Source: an uncultured Lachnospiraceae bacterium (GTDB taxonomy: Bacteria > Bacillota > Clostridia > Lachnospirales > Lachnospiraceae). Taken from it: a stretch of DNA of 64,000 nt. Shown here one piece after another: positions 34,980 to 43,846 of this stretch (positions are counted from its first letter, which is position 1; each line of letters opens with the position of its first letter). A program made the position numbers and the translations under genes. Below the pieces are notes generated by a model, which saw nothing but the letters and a program-made list of their open reading frames with translations, was not told the DNA's origin and ran no database searches. The DNA is taken from the NCBI GenBank assembly GCA_944381405.1, contig CALWLA010000008.1, forward strand, positions 18,879-82,878, given 5' to 3'.

Positions 34980-35735
34980 ATGGGAGAACAGCAGGAAACC
35001 TTGATCGCAAGGCTTTCGGAATGGATTCAGGAAAGCAGCAAGATCGTATTTTTCGGGGGAGCCGGTGTTTCTACGGAAAGCGGGATCCCGGATTTCCGGT
35101 CCCAGGACGGGCTTTATCATACCAAGTACAGATATCCGCCGGAAATGATCATAAGCCACAGCTTTTTTGTGCGGAACCCGGAGGAATTTTACCGGTTTTA
35201 CAAGGACAGGATGCTTTATCCGGATGCAGAGCCCAACGACGCCCACAAAGCGTTGGCGGCCTGGGAGGCGGAGGGCAGGCTGCGGTCGGTGATCACCCAG
35301 AACATCGACGGCCTCCATCAGAAAGCAGGAAGCCGCAGGGTGCTGGAGCTCCACGGTTCCGTGCTGCGGAACTACTGCACCCGCTGCAAAAAGGCGTTTC
35401 CTCTGGAGTATGTGATGCAGGCGGAGGGGATCCCTTGCTGCGACGCCTGCGGGGCCATTGTGAAACCGGACGTGGTGCTTTATGAGGAGAGCCTGGATGA
35501 CCGGATCCTGCGGGAAGCGGTACGGGACATTTCCGAGGCGGATATGCTGATCGTGGGAGGCACCTCCCTGGTGGTGTATCCGGCGGCGGGGCTCATCGAC
35601 TACTACCGGGGAAAGCGGCTGGTGCTGATCAACAAGGATGAAACCGCCCGGGACAGCGCTGCGGATCTCTGTATCCACGGAAAGATCGGCGAGGTGTTCC
35701 GGCAGGTCAGAGAGCAGGAGTCCCGCAGGCCCTAA
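34980..35735 (+). CDS. cobB: NAD-dependent protein deacylase (sirtuin)
   Basis: 251 aa from ATG 34980 after AAGGAGG. Sirtuin motifs: FFGGAGVSTESGIPDFRSQ (NAD pocket), ITQNIDGLHQKAGSR, LHGSVLRNYCTRCKKAF (catalytic His and first zinc pair CTRC), CCDACGAIVKPDVVLYEE (second zinc pair CDAC) and IVGGTSLVVYPAAGLI. Removes acyl groups from lysines using NAD+, releasing nicotinamide. The TTGCGG of the gdpP promoter directly abuts its stop. Confidence 0.94.
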   Translation: MGEQQETLIARLSEWIQESSKIVFFGGAGVSTESGIPDFRSQDGLYHTKYRYPPEMIISHSFFVRNPEEFYRFYKDRMLYPDAEPNDAHKALAAWEAEGRLRSVITQNIDGLHQKAGSRRVLELHGSVLRNYCTRCKKAFPLEYVMQAEGIPCCDACGAIVKPDVVLYEESLDDRILREAVRDISEADMLIVGGTSLVVYPAAGLIDYYRGKRLVLINKDETARDSAADLCIHGKIGEVFRQVREQESRRP

Positions 35736-35764
35736 TTGCGGCCCGGCGCATTCTGTGCTATAAT
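35736..35764 (+). promoter_or_regulatory. Promoter of the gdpP-rplI-dnaB unit
   Basis: TTGCGG (35736-35741), 17 bases, TATAAT (35759-35764), ten bases before the gdpP ATG, so the leader is very short. Confidence 0.65.
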
Positions 35765-35773
35765 GGCCCCATT

Positions 35774-37825
35774 ATGAAGAACAGAAAAAGAAGAAAAGAG
35801 GGGCTTTCAGTTGCAGCTTATCTGCGCTGGCCGCTGATTCTATCGTGTTTGCTGGTAGTCATGAACCTGGCGCTGATTCCGGTTTCCAGAAGGGCCGCGG
35901 CGGTCATGGCTGGCTTTACGTTGCTCTATATCCTGATCGGCCTCTGGCTTTACTTCTATACGAGACGGGGGATGTTTGCCGGACTGGTGAATTTCGCCTC
36001 CGGCTTCGAGAGCGTTCAGGAGCGGCTGATGCGGGACATGAACATGCCCTCCGCCATCTGCGATACCACAGGCGGGATTCTCTGGACCAACAGCGCCTTT
36101 CAGGAAATGCTGCAGGAGGAGCACATCAGCATCCGGAATATCCAGGCGGCCTTTCCGGACATCACAAAGGAGATCCTGAACTCGGACAATGAGGACGCCA
36201 TCGTCCATTCCTCCCTTGGAAAACGCCGCTACAGCATCGAACTGATCTGGACCAGGCTTGCGGAAAGCGAGGAAGGAGACCCGGGCTTTTTTGCAGAAGC
36301 AGGAAAGCAGGTGGTGGTCTGCTATCTGACGGATGAAACGGAGCTTGTCCGTTACAAACGGCTCTACCAGGAATCCAAGCTCTGCCTGGGCATCATCAGC
36401 CTGGACAACTATGACGAGGCCATGGAGGGCGTAGAGGAGGTCCGCCGTTCTCTGCTGACGGCGCTGGTGGACAGAAAGATCAGCAACTATATCTCCTCCA
36501 TGGAGGGCGTGGTCAAAAAGCTTGAGCGGGACAAGTACATCTTTATGGTAATGGACCGCTATATCCACCGGATGATGGAGGACCGGTTCTCTGTTCTGGA
36601 GGATGTAAAGACCATCAATATCGGAAACAGCCTGCCCCTGACCCTCAGCATCGGCGTGGGCATGGACGGAAAGAGTTATAAGGACAACTATGAAGCGGCC
36701 CGGGCGGGCATGGACCTGGCCCTGGGAAGGGGCGGCGATCAGGTGGTGCTGAAGGCCGGACAGACGATCCAGTATTTTGGCGGCAAGACCCAGGCGGTGG
36801 AAAAGAACACCCGCGTCAAGGCCCGCGTCAAGGCGCAGGCCTTCAAGGAGCTGCTGGATTCCAAGGACAAGCTGATCGTCATGGGCCACAAGATGGGAGA
36901 CGTGGACAGTCTGGGGTCCTCCGTGGGCTTCTGGAAGATCGCCACGGCCTTCAACAAAAAGGCGTATATCGTACTTGGAGATTCGGACAATTCCGTAAGA
37001 CCCCTGAAGCAGCGGTTCCTGGAAGCCGAGGACTACCCCAAGGATATGTTCATTAACGGAGACAGGGCCCTGGACCTTGTGGATGACAATACCATCGTGG
37101 TGGTGACGGACGTGAACCGTCCCAGCTATACGGAGGAGCCCCGGCTCCTTTCGGCCTGCACGACGCTGGTGGTGCTGGATCATCACAGAAAGAGCTCGGA
37201 GACCATCGAGGGCGCGGTGCTGTCTTATGTGGAGCCCTTTGCCTCCTCCGCTTCGGAAATGGTGGCGGAGATCATCCAGTATATCGGAGAGGGCATCAAG
37301 CTCCGGCCCCTGGAGGCGGACGCCATGTATGCGGGTATCGTCATCGATACCCAGAGCTTTACCAATCAGACGGGCGTCAGGACCTTTGAGGCGGCAGCCT
37401 TCCTGCGCAGGAGCGGAGCCGACGTGGTGCGGATCCGGAAGATGCTTCGGGAAAATCTGACGGACTACAAGGCCAAGGCGGATGCGGTGGACAAGGCGGA
37501 GATCTACAAGGACGCCTTTGCCATTTCCGTATGCGACCCCAGAGGCACGGAATCCCCCACGGTGGTGGGAGCCCAGGCGGCCAACAGCCTCCTGGAGATC
37601 CGGGGCATCAAGGCTTCCGTCGTGATGACGCCGGTAAACGGCAAGATCTATATCTCCGCAAGGAGCATCGACGAGGTCAACGTACAGGTGATGATGGAAA
37701 AATTGGGCGGCGGCGGACACAAGACCGTGGCCGGCGCGCAGCTTAAGGATGTGACGGTGGAGGAGGCCCGGGAAAAGGTGCGGGCCGCCATCGATGAAAT
37801 GCTGACAGAAGGCGAGGTATCATAA
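35774..37825 (+). CDS. gdpP: Cyclic-di-AMP phosphodiesterase GdpP (DHH-DHHA1)
   Basis: 683 aa. Two N-terminal membrane helices (residues about 15-35 and 40-60), a PAS-like segment (MNMPSAICDTTGGILWTNSAF), a degenerate GGDEF domain around 170-300, then DHH phosphoesterase with IVMGHKMGDVDSLGSSVGFW and LVVLDHHRKSSE and a DHHA1 tail ending KLGGGGHKTVAGAQL. It degrades c-di-AMP and so sets turgor and K+ homeostasis. Upstream of rplI and dnaB, the usual order in Firmicutes. rplI starts 1 base after it. Confidence 0.95.
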   Translation: MKNRKRRKEGLSVAAYLRWPLILSCLLVVMNLALIPVSRRAAAVMAGFTLLYILIGLWLYFYTRRGMFAGLVNFASGFESVQERLMRDMNMPSAICDTTGGILWTNSAFQEMLQEEHISIRNIQAAFPDITKEILNSDNEDAIVHSSLGKRRYSIELIWTRLAESEEGDPGFFAEAGKQVVVCYLTDETELVRYKRLYQESKLCLGIISLDNYDEAMEGVEEVRRSLLTALVDRKISNYISSMEGVVKKLERDKYIFMVMDRYIHRMMEDRFSVLEDVKTINIGNSLPLTLSIGVGMDGKSYKDNYEAARAGMDLALGRGGDQVVLKAGQTIQYFGGKTQAVEKNTRVKARVKAQAFKELLDSKDKLIVMGHKMGDVDSLGSSVGFWKIATAFNKKAYIVLGDSDNSVRPLKQRFLEAEDYPKDMFINGDRALDLVDDNTIVVVTDVNRPSYTEEPRLLSACTTLVVLDHHRKSSETIEGAVLSYVEPFASSASEMVAEIIQYIGEGIKLRPLEADAMYAGIVIDTQSFTNQTGVRTFEAAAFLRRSGADVVRIRKMLRENLTDYKAKADAVDKAEIYKDAFAISVCDPRGTESPTVVGAQAANSLLEIRGIKASVVMTPVNGKIYISARSIDEVNVQVMMEKLGGGGHKTVAGAQLKDVTVEEAREKVRAAIDEMLTEGEVS

Positions 37826-38272
37826 ATGCAGATCATATTGTTGCAGGACGTAAAATCCCTTGGCAAAAAGGGGACCGTGGTAAAGGTAAACGACAGCTAC
37901 GGCAGAAACTATATCATTCCGAAAAAACTTGGGGTAGAGGCCAATCCGGTGAACCTCAATAACCTGAAGCTGCAGAACGCCAACGCGGAAAAGCTGGAGG
38001 CCATGAAGCAGGACAGCGCAAAGGCGATACAGGCAAAGCTTGCAGGCAAGACCATTACCGTAAAGATTCGGGCAGGTAAGGATGGCAAGACCTTCGGCTC
38101 CATTACCGGAAAGGAGATCGCCCAGGCCATCATGGAGGAGCTGTCCGTAGAGGTGGATAAAAAGAAGATCGGCATCGAGGAGCCCATCAAGACGGTGGGA
38201 AGCCATACGGTAAACGTAAAGCTCTATAAGGACATCAGCACGGACATCACCGTGAAGGTGGAGGAAGCGTAA
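37826..38272 (+). CDS. rplI: 50S ribosomal protein L9
   Basis: 148 aa, normal length. N-terminal domain MQIILLQDVKSLGKKGTVVKV-like with VNDSYGRNYIIPKKLGVEA, a long connecting helix and C-terminal domain FGSITGKEIAQAIMEEL. Binds 23S rRNA. Packed between gdpP and dnaB (1 and 3 base spacers). Confidence 0.97.
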   Translation: MQIILLQDVKSLGKKGTVVKVNDSYGRNYIIPKKLGVEANPVNLNNLKLQNANAEKLEAMKQDSAKAIQAKLAGKTITVKIRAGKDGKTFGSITGKEIAQAIMEELSVEVDKKKIGIEEPIKTVGSHTVNVKLYKDISTDITVKVEEA

Positions 38273-38275
38273 GCC

Positions 38276-39625
38276 ATGGAAGAAGGCTTGCTCAAAAGAA
38301 TAACGCCCCACAGCCTGGAAGCGGAGCAGTCGGTGATCGGGTCCATGCTGATGGACAAGGACGCCATTGCCGTCGCTGCGGAGATACTGACCGCAGAGGA
38401 TTTTTACCAGAAGCAGTACGCCCTGGTGTTTGACGCCATCATCTCGCTCTTCGGACAGGACAAGCCCGTGGATCTGGTGACCCTCCAGGACAAGCTGGTG
38501 AAGGACAATGCGCCGCCGGAGATGCAGAGCCTGGATTTCATCCGGGACATCCTCAATACGGTGCCCACCTCCGCCAATGTCAAATATTATGCGGAGATCG
38601 TAAGGGACAAGGCGGTGCTCCGGAGGCTCATCAAAAACAGCGAGGGCATCATTCAGAAATGCTACGAGCAGTCCATGGAGACGGAGGAGATCCTGGAGGA
38701 GACGGAAAAGACGGTGTTCGATATCCTGAAACGGAAGGGTACCCATGATTTCGTTCCCATCGAAGAGGTGGCCCTTGCGGTGCTCCAGAAGATCCAGGAC
38801 GCCTCCAAGACCAAAGGCCATGTAACGGGCGTCCCCACAGGCTTTACGGATCTGGATTATATGACCACCGGCTTCCAGCCCTCGGATTTCATCCTGATCG
38901 CTGCAAGGCCCTCCATGGGAAAGACCGCCTTTGTGCTGAACATCATAGAACATGTAGCCCTTAAGAAAAACATGCCCTGCATGATCTTTTCCCTGGAGAT
39001 GAGCAAGGAACAGCTGGTGAACCGTCTGTTTTCCATGGATTCCGGAATCGACGCCCAGGTACTGCGTACCGGAGAGCTTTCCGACAACGACTGGCCCAGG
39101 CTCATCGATACCGTGGGCAGAGTGGGAGATTCCAACATCATCATAGACGACACGCCCGGCATCACGGCGGCAGAGCTCCGCAGCAAATGCAGGAAAATGA
39201 AGCTGGAGCGGGGGCTGGATCTGGTGGTCATCGACTACCTGCAGCTCATGAGCGGCGGCTCCCGGAAAAACGACAACCGGCAGCAGGAGATCTCCGACAT
39301 CTCCCGTTCCTTAAAGGCGCTGGCCAGGGATCTGGAGTGCCCGGTGGTGGCGCTGTCCCAGCTGTCCCGTGCCTGTGAGACCAGGACCGACAAGCGCCCC
39401 ATGCTGTCGGACCTTCGTGAGTCTGGCGCCATCGAGCAGGATGCGGATATCGTCATGTTCCTTTACAGGGACGAGTATTACAATCCGGATACGGAGCATC
39501 CGGGAGAAGCGGAGGTCATTATCGCAAAACAGCGTAACGGCCCCATTGGAACTGTTTCCCTTTACTGGCAGTCAGCGACTACCAGGTTTGTCAATAAAGA
39601 GAAAAATTTTGCAGGAGGTAATTAA
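38276..39625 (+). CDS. dnaB: Replicative DNA helicase
   Basis: 449 aa. N-terminal domain HSLEAEQSVIGSMLMD, then RecA-like helicase with ARPSMGKTAFVLNI (Walker A), FSLEMSKEQLVNR, LVVIDYLQLMSGGSR (Walker B/H3), ALSQLSRACETR and DLRESGAIEQDADIVMFLYRD. Hexameric fork helicase. No intein. The short DUF1858 gene follows by 3 bases with AGGAGG inside the dnaB 3' end. Confidence 0.97.
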   Translation: MEEGLLKRITPHSLEAEQSVIGSMLMDKDAIAVAAEILTAEDFYQKQYALVFDAIISLFGQDKPVDLVTLQDKLVKDNAPPEMQSLDFIRDILNTVPTSANVKYYAEIVRDKAVLRRLIKNSEGIIQKCYEQSMETEEILEETEKTVFDILKRKGTHDFVPIEEVALAVLQKIQDASKTKGHVTGVPTGFTDLDYMTTGFQPSDFILIAARPSMGKTAFVLNIIEHVALKKNMPCMIFSLEMSKEQLVNRLFSMDSGIDAQVLRTGELSDNDWPRLIDTVGRVGDSNIIIDDTPGITAAELRSKCRKMKLERGLDLVVIDYLQLMSGGSRKNDNRQQEISDISRSLKALARDLECPVVALSQLSRACETRTDKRPMLSDLRESGAIEQDADIVMFLYRDEYYNPDTEHPGEAEVIIAKQRNGPIGTVSLYWQSATTRFVNKEKNFAGGN

Positions 39626-39628
39626 AGC

Positions 39629-39835
39629 ATGAAGCAGATCGATAAGAACATGATCATCGGAGAACTTCTCCAGGTAGATGAGTGCATTGCGCCGATTCTG
39701 ATGCGTTCAGGGATGCACTGCCTCGGCTGCCCGGCTTCCCAGATGGAGTCTCTGGAAGAGGCATGCATGGTTCACGGCATTGACTGTGATACCCTCGTGA
39801 GCAATATCAACGAAATTCTTGCAACACGGGATTAA
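39629..39835 (+). CDS. DUF1858-domain small protein
   Basis: 68 aa. MIIGELLQVDECIAPILMRSG followed by MHCLGCPASQMESLEEAC (two Cys in CLGC) and NINEILATRD: this is the DUF1858 pattern, often linked to hybrid-cluster or Fe-S proteins. Co-transcribed with dnaB and ends in a strong terminator. Function of the family is unknown; the CxxC pair suggests metal or disulfide chemistry. Confidence 0.88.
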   Translation: MKQIDKNMIIGELLQVDECIAPILMRSGMHCLGCPASQMESLEEACMVHGIDCDTLVSNINEILATRD

Positions 39836-39849
39836 GATGTAAAAGAAAA

Positions 39850-39887
39850 CCGGAAGCGCACCTGTCTGGGGAGGCTTCCGGTTTTTG
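39850..39887 (+). terminator. Terminator of the gdpP-rplI-dnaB-DUF1858 unit
   Basis: CCGGAAGC (39850-39857) pairs with GCTTCCGG (39874-39881), then TTTTTG. Confidence 0.88.
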
Positions 39888-39901
39888 TATCTGACCGCAT
39901 C

Positions 39902-39934
39902 AAAAAAGGCCGGGGAAAAATCCCGCGGCCTTTC
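39902..39934 (-). terminator. Terminator of mecA
   Basis: On the minus strand GGCCGCGGGATTTTTCCCCGGCC runs into TTTTTTG; on the plus strand the T-run is only TTTC. Confidence 0.75.
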
Positions 39935-39947
39935 AGACTCTTATGGG

Positions 39948-40715
39948 TTAAATGCGGCTCAATTTCTGAATCGCATCGGTTCCGATGATGATGTCGTAAT
40001 GCTCCTCGTAGTAGGCCAGGGTCGCCGGGGTGATCTCCAGCTTCCGGCCGTATTCCGCCGCCGTGTTGCAGACTCTGGCAAAGTCTTCCTTTGAGGCGTC
40101 TTTGCTCTCCACCAGCAGGACGTATTCACGGCTTCCGGGTTTTTTGTAAAGGATGCTGCAGCCCTGATAACCGCCGGCGGCTTTGGCTGCGCTGATGGCC
40201 AGATCCAGGGAATGGAAAGCGAAAGCGCGGCAGGAGATCTCCTCCTTGGCGGCTTTTTCCTCTCCGGCTGCCGTCTGGCCCTGGGCCGGTGCCGTACCAG
40301 GCTGCTGAAAGGCCTGTCCCTGGTTTCCGGAGGCGCCCAGCTGTTGGATCTGCCGCAGAAGTCCGTCCGCACCCTCCAGAAGCTCAGAGGTAAGCTTTTT
40401 GACCCAGTCCTCTGCAGAGCCCTTCGGCATAGGAGAAAATTTGGAAAATCTGGTATCCAGCTCCTCCGGATCCTCTACCTTGGTGATCACAAGCTGAATG
40501 GAATCGCCGTTTAAGGGGATCGCCTCGATCATGATGGGGGTGTTTTCCGCCTCGAATCCGACCTCGTTGCTGGCCTTCTGCATCATCTCGTTAAAAAGCT
40601 TCCGGGCCTTTTCGGAACCGTATGCCAGTTCCCGGATATTGAGATTACGCACGCTTAAATCGAAACCTGTCAGAGTACAACGTATGGAATTTTCGCTGAT
40701 TCTTTCTATTTTCAT
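39948..40715 (-). CDS. mecA: MecA-family adaptor protein
   Basis: 255 aa. N-terminal substrate-recognition domain MKIERISENSIRCTLTGFDL and LNIRELAYGSEKARKLFNEMM; a Gln/Gly/Ala-rich linker in the middle (about 120-155); C-terminal ClpC-binding domain ISCRAFAFHSLDLAISAAKAA and SRVCNTAAEYGRKLE-like. MecA adaptors deliver proteins to the ClpCP protease. clpC itself is not in the window. GAGGAGAAAG precedes the minus-strand start. Confidence 0.87.
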   Translation of the reverse strand: MKIERISENSIRCTLTGFDLSVRNLNIRELAYGSEKARKLFNEMMQKASNEVGFEAENTPIMIEAIPLNGDSIQLVITKVEDPEELDTRFSKFSPMPKGSAEDWVKKLTSELLEGADGLLRQIQQLGASGNQGQAFQQPGTAPAQGQTAAGEEKAAKEEISCRAFAFHSLDLAISAAKAAGGYQGCSILYKKPGSREYVLLVESKDASKEDFARVCNTAAEYGRKLEITPATLAYYEEHYDIIIGTDAIQKLSRI

Positions 40716-40824
40716 ATCTTTCTCCTCGGGCTAATCATACTATAAAAACGCCTGCAATTCAATTATTGTGAGAAAATTTAATAATTTGTTTATAAGTTAT
40801 GTAAACTTGATGAAAAATTGGGGT

Positions 40825-40853
40825 TTGACAATCTGAAAGGGAGGGTATACAAT
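40825..40853 (+). promoter_or_regulatory. Strong orphan promoter in the gene-poor region
   Basis: TTGACA (40825-40830), exactly 17 bases, TACAAT (40848-40853). Transcription would start near 40860, but the first gene with a good ribosome site starts only at 41391. Confidence 0.75.
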
Positions 40854-40859
40854 TGACTT

Positions 40860-41390
40860 CAGGGACCGGAAAGGGACGTGCGGAGACCTTCATCCGCCGG
40901 TCTGCAGCATTTCATAGTATCTTCAGAAGCTTCTCAATCATTTCTCACATTTTTCCACAAGAAACAAGCAAAACGATTTTACAATGACAGCCCTGCGGCG
41001 CTCTTGGAGCGGGACAGAGGCTTGCGGCAGAAGACCTTTTGAAAATTTATGCCATCGGTGACCTTCTGAGCATTCAATACCTGCAAAGGAAAGAGAACAG
41101 CCTTTACAGCGCATCTTGCGCCCTATGCGGCGGAACAGCAGGCAGAATCTGCGGAAGAGCGGATCCGGACATCCCGGGACCGGTCCCAAAAACAGGACAC
41201 GGAGGCGCTATGCCAAAGACCGCTGCAGCCATGGAAAAGAGCCGCGGAAAAAGCGGAAGGAATGAAACAGGGACTGGGGCAGCTGGCCGGACCGCAGACC
41301 GCTTCCGGATGCCGGAAGGGAACATATGTCACAAGATGGGAAATCCTCCCGAAAGGAATCTGTTCCGGCAGTCCGAAGGAGGAGGAAGGC
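40860..41390 (+). other. Unassigned transcribed stretch, possibly a long leader or non-coding RNA
   Basis: No ORF here looks real. GACCGG near 40864 can pair with CCGGTC near 40898 around an inner GCGGA/TCCGC stem; CGCTC-TTG-GAGCG occurs near 41000 and AGAAGCTTCT near 40926. From about 41070 one frame stays open into the 41391 gene and reads hydrophilic (AEQQAESAEERIRTSRDRSQ), but has no start signal; it may be a decayed upstream part. I tried tmRNA, RNase P, 6S and T-box consensus and none fits. Confidence 0.35.
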
Positions 41391-41678
41391 ATGTATGGAA
41401 AGAGGGAGAAACGGCCCTTCAGAAAGGAATCGCCGGAGGCGGCCAAAAGGAAAGCGGAGCTGTTGTGTAAAAGGTACCTGGCGGGGCTCCGCAGGTACAA
41501 GGAACAGGGGGTAAAAGTCCTGATCGATGGAAGAGAGGTGCCGGAAAAGAGCTGGCCCCGGATCTTCCGCATCGCAGAGGACGGCGGATTTTACATGGCG
41601 GATTTCGTGGCGGAGCCGGAGGGCGGCGTCCGGGAGATCCGCTTTGACAGGATCAACATCCACCGCTTATACGACTGA
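41391..41678 (+). CDS. Small basic protein of unknown function
   Basis: 95 aa from ATG 41391, preceded by GGAGGAGGAAGG. The N-terminal half is rich in Lys/Arg (KREKRPFRKESPEAAKRKAE); the C-terminal half looks folded (GVKVLIDGREVPEKSWPRI, MADFVAEPEGGVREIRFDRI). I do not recognise the family. A hairpin GCAGCCAG/CTGGCTGC directly follows the stop. The strong ribosome site and sensible composition argue that it is a real gene. Confidence 0.55.
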   Translation: MYGKREKRPFRKESPEAAKRKAELLCKRYLAGLRRYKEQGVKVLIDGREVPEKSWPRIFRIAEDGGFYMADFVAEPEGGVREIRFDRINIHRLYD

Positions 41679-41679
41679 A

Positions 41680-41700
41680 GCAGCCAGAGGGGCTGGCTGC
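41680..41700 (+). other. Hairpin after the 95-aa gene
   Basis: GCAGCCAG-AGGGG-CTGGCTGC, no T-run afterwards (GGGGGCCGTG). The rest of 41701-41849 shows nothing else. Confidence 0.5.
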
Positions 41701-41849
41701 GGGGGCCGTGATTAAAAACTGAATATGGAACAGAAATCAACCGGAAGGAAACCTGCGGGAAAGAAAAAAAGGGCATCAGGTGTGAAAAAAGAATGAGATC
41801 CATAGATCATATTTTTATGGAAGAAATGCCTGGAGCAGGTCCAGCCCGG

Positions 41850-41879
41850 TTGATTTTTGCGAGAAGGAAATGGTATACT
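41850..41879 (+). promoter_or_regulatory. Candidate promoter of the GH18-led operon
   Basis: TTGATT (41850-41855), 18 bases, TATACT (41874-41879), 53 bases before the ATG; ribosome site AAAGGAGCAG. Confidence 0.6.
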
Positions 41880-41932
41880 AAACTGATTGTGTACAGTCTT
41901 GTTTTTCAGATTGGAATAAAGGAGCAGAACAG

Positions 41933-43846
41933 ATGGCAGAAAGAAGATCCCGCGGCCGGGAAAGCAGAAGAGCCGCGAGGAACAGAGAATACAGGATTCC
42001 GGAGATGCCCAAGGAGGATCTGGAACGCATCAACGCCCGCAGGCGGAAGAAAAAGAGAGGGGCATTGATCCCCCTCATCGCCGTGCTGCTGATCATGATA
42101 CTGGCAGGAGGGCTTCTGGGAGGCGTGATCGCAAAGCGTTATGCCCCCTCCACGGAGCGAAAGGATCTGAACGAATGGTTTGAGGCCTCCGGACCGGAGG
42201 TGCGGATCTACCTGAATGACACCCTGGACAGGGAGGTCAGCGGAACCGCAGAGGGGGGAACCGTTTACCTTCCGGTGACCTGGGTCCAGACAAATCTGAA
42301 CAAGCGGTTTTACTGGCAGCCGGAGGACGGGCAGCTGATCTATACCCTGCCGGATGAGGTGGTGCGGTATACGCCGGATTCCAGGGATTCCAATGGCAAC
42401 CCTGTTTACCAGGTCTTTGAAGACGGGGAGATGGGCATCAGCCTTGAGGTGATCGGCCAGTATACGGACATCCGCTGCGACCAGTTTGCCGGAGAAGAGG
42501 AGAGCGCCAAGCGGGTATTCATTTACAACGACTGGTCTCCCTATCAGCTGGCCTATGCGAAGCGGGATTCCCAGATCCGTACCAGAGGCGGCGTAAAGGC
42601 GCCGATCCTGGCAGACGTGCAGAAGGGTGAGCCCCTGAAGCTTTTGGAGGAAATGGACAGCTGGTCCCGGGTGGTTTCCGGAAGCGGCGTCATCGGATAT
42701 ATCCAGAACCGGGCCCTGGGAGAGGCGGCGGAGGAAACGCCGGAATCTTCCTTTGAAGCGCCGGTATTCCAGCATCAGCAGCTGGAGGAAAAGGTGGTTC
42801 TGGGATGGCATGCGGTATTCGGCAGAGCCGCGGCCCTGGATTCCCTGGACAGCGTGTGCGAAAACACCAAAGGCGTCATGAACGTCATCTGCCCCACCGG
42901 CATACAGATCAAAAATGCTGAGGGCGAATACGTCAACTTCATAGATGAAGAATATGTCCAGAGGGCCCATGAAAAGGGGCTTCAGGTCTGGGTGATGGTG
43001 GATAACTTCAACCAGCCCGGAGGACTTTCGGATTTCAGCACCGGAGAATATTTCGCCCGGGCAGCCAACCGGCAGAGCTTTATCGACCGGCTGATGGCGG
43101 ATGCGGAGGCCTACGGCTATGACGGCTACAACCTGGATTTTGAAGGCATCCCCGCCACCGCAGGACCCAGCTATGTGCAGTTTTACAGAGAGCTGTCCGT
43201 TGCCTGCAGGGCCAATGGACTAGTGCTTTCCATCGACAACTATGTGCCCTATCAGTTCAACGACTACTATGACCTGGAAGAACAGGGGGATTTTGCGGAC
43301 TATGTGGTGATCATGGGCTATGATGAGCACACCACCGGTTCCGAAGAGCCCGGCTCCATCGCTTCCATCGGCTATACCGCCTTTGGCATCGAAGAGACCA
43401 TGAAGGAGGTTTCTCCGGAATATGTGATCAACGGCGTGCCCTTCTTTACCAGGGTCTGGAGACAGTCCGGCCCCAACCTGTCCTCCAACGCCATGGGCAT
43501 CGCAGACGCCCAGGCCTATGTGGAGCAGCAGGGCATCGAGCTCAGCTGGGACGAGGAGACAGGTCAGTACTATGGCAGGAAGGAAACCGAGACAGGCATC
43601 ACCCAGATCTGGATGGAAGAGGAACGGTCTCTGGCCGAAAAGATCAGCCTGATCCGGGAAAACGGTCTGGGCGGCGTGGCAGGCTGGCGGCTGGGCTATG
43701 AACCGGCGGAGATCTGGAAGGAGCTGGATCTGAACGGCACCTATGCCGGCGAGGAGGCTGCCGGAACGCCGGAGGCGGAAGGCGCTGAAGGCGCATCGGA
43801 AGATGGAGAAACGGCTGAGGATGGAAACGAAAATACTGAAGCTTGA
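41933..43846 (+). CDS. GH18-family glycoside hydrolase with SH3-like domain, membrane-anchored (YaaH-like)
   Basis: 637 aa. Arg/Lys-rich cytoplasmic N-terminus (about 45 residues), one membrane helix (LIPLIAVLLIMILAGGLLGG), a copper-amine-oxidase-like/unknown region, an SH3b-like segment (RTRGGVKAPILADVQKGE..WSRVVSGSGVIGYI), then a GH18 barrel from about residue 285. The catalytic motif is DGYNLDFEGI (DxxxDxE pattern, Glu proton donor). The C-terminus is Glu/Ala/Gly-rich. Related proteins act on spore or vegetative peptidoglycan/GlcNAc polymers. First gene of a long operon; tsaC overlaps its 3' end. Confidence 0.88.
   Translation: MAERRSRGRESRRAARNREYRIPEMPKEDLERINARRRKKKRGALIPLIAVLLIMILAGGLLGGVIAKRYAPSTERKDLNEWFEASGPEVRIYLNDTLDREVSGTAEGGTVYLPVTWVQTNLNKRFYWQPEDGQLIYTLPDEVVRYTPDSRDSNGNPVYQVFEDGEMGISLEVIGQYTDIRCDQFAGEEESAKRVFIYNDWSPYQLAYAKRDSQIRTRGGVKAPILADVQKGEPLKLLEEMDSWSRVVSGSGVIGYIQNRALGEAAEETPESSFEAPVFQHQQLEEKVVLGWHAVFGRAAALDSLDSVCENTKGVMNVICPTGIQIKNAEGEYVNFIDEEYVQRAHEKGLQVWVMVDNFNQPGGLSDFSTGEYFARAANRQSFIDRLMADAEAYGYDGYNLDFEGIPATAGPSYVQFYRELSVACRANGLVLSIDNYVPYQFNDYYDLEEQGDFADYVVIMGYDEHTTGSEEPGSIASIGYTAFGIEETMKEVSPEYVINGVPFFTRVWRQSGPNLSSNAMGIADAQAYVEQQGIELSWDEETGQYYGRKETETGITQIWMEEERSLAEKISLIRENGLGGVAGWRLGYEPAEIWKELDLNGTYAGEEAAGTPEAEGAEGASEDGETAEDGNENTEA

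Noticed and set aside
40860..41100. 6S RNA, RNase P RNA or tmRNA candidate
   Set aside because: The conserved cores (RNase P GAGGAAAGTCC, tmRNA tag frame and tRNA-like end, 6S central bubble with closing stem) are not found.
41039..41470. 143-codon frame in the gene-poor region
   Set aside because: Odd composition, no ribosome site, and it overlaps the better supported 95-aa gene in another frame.
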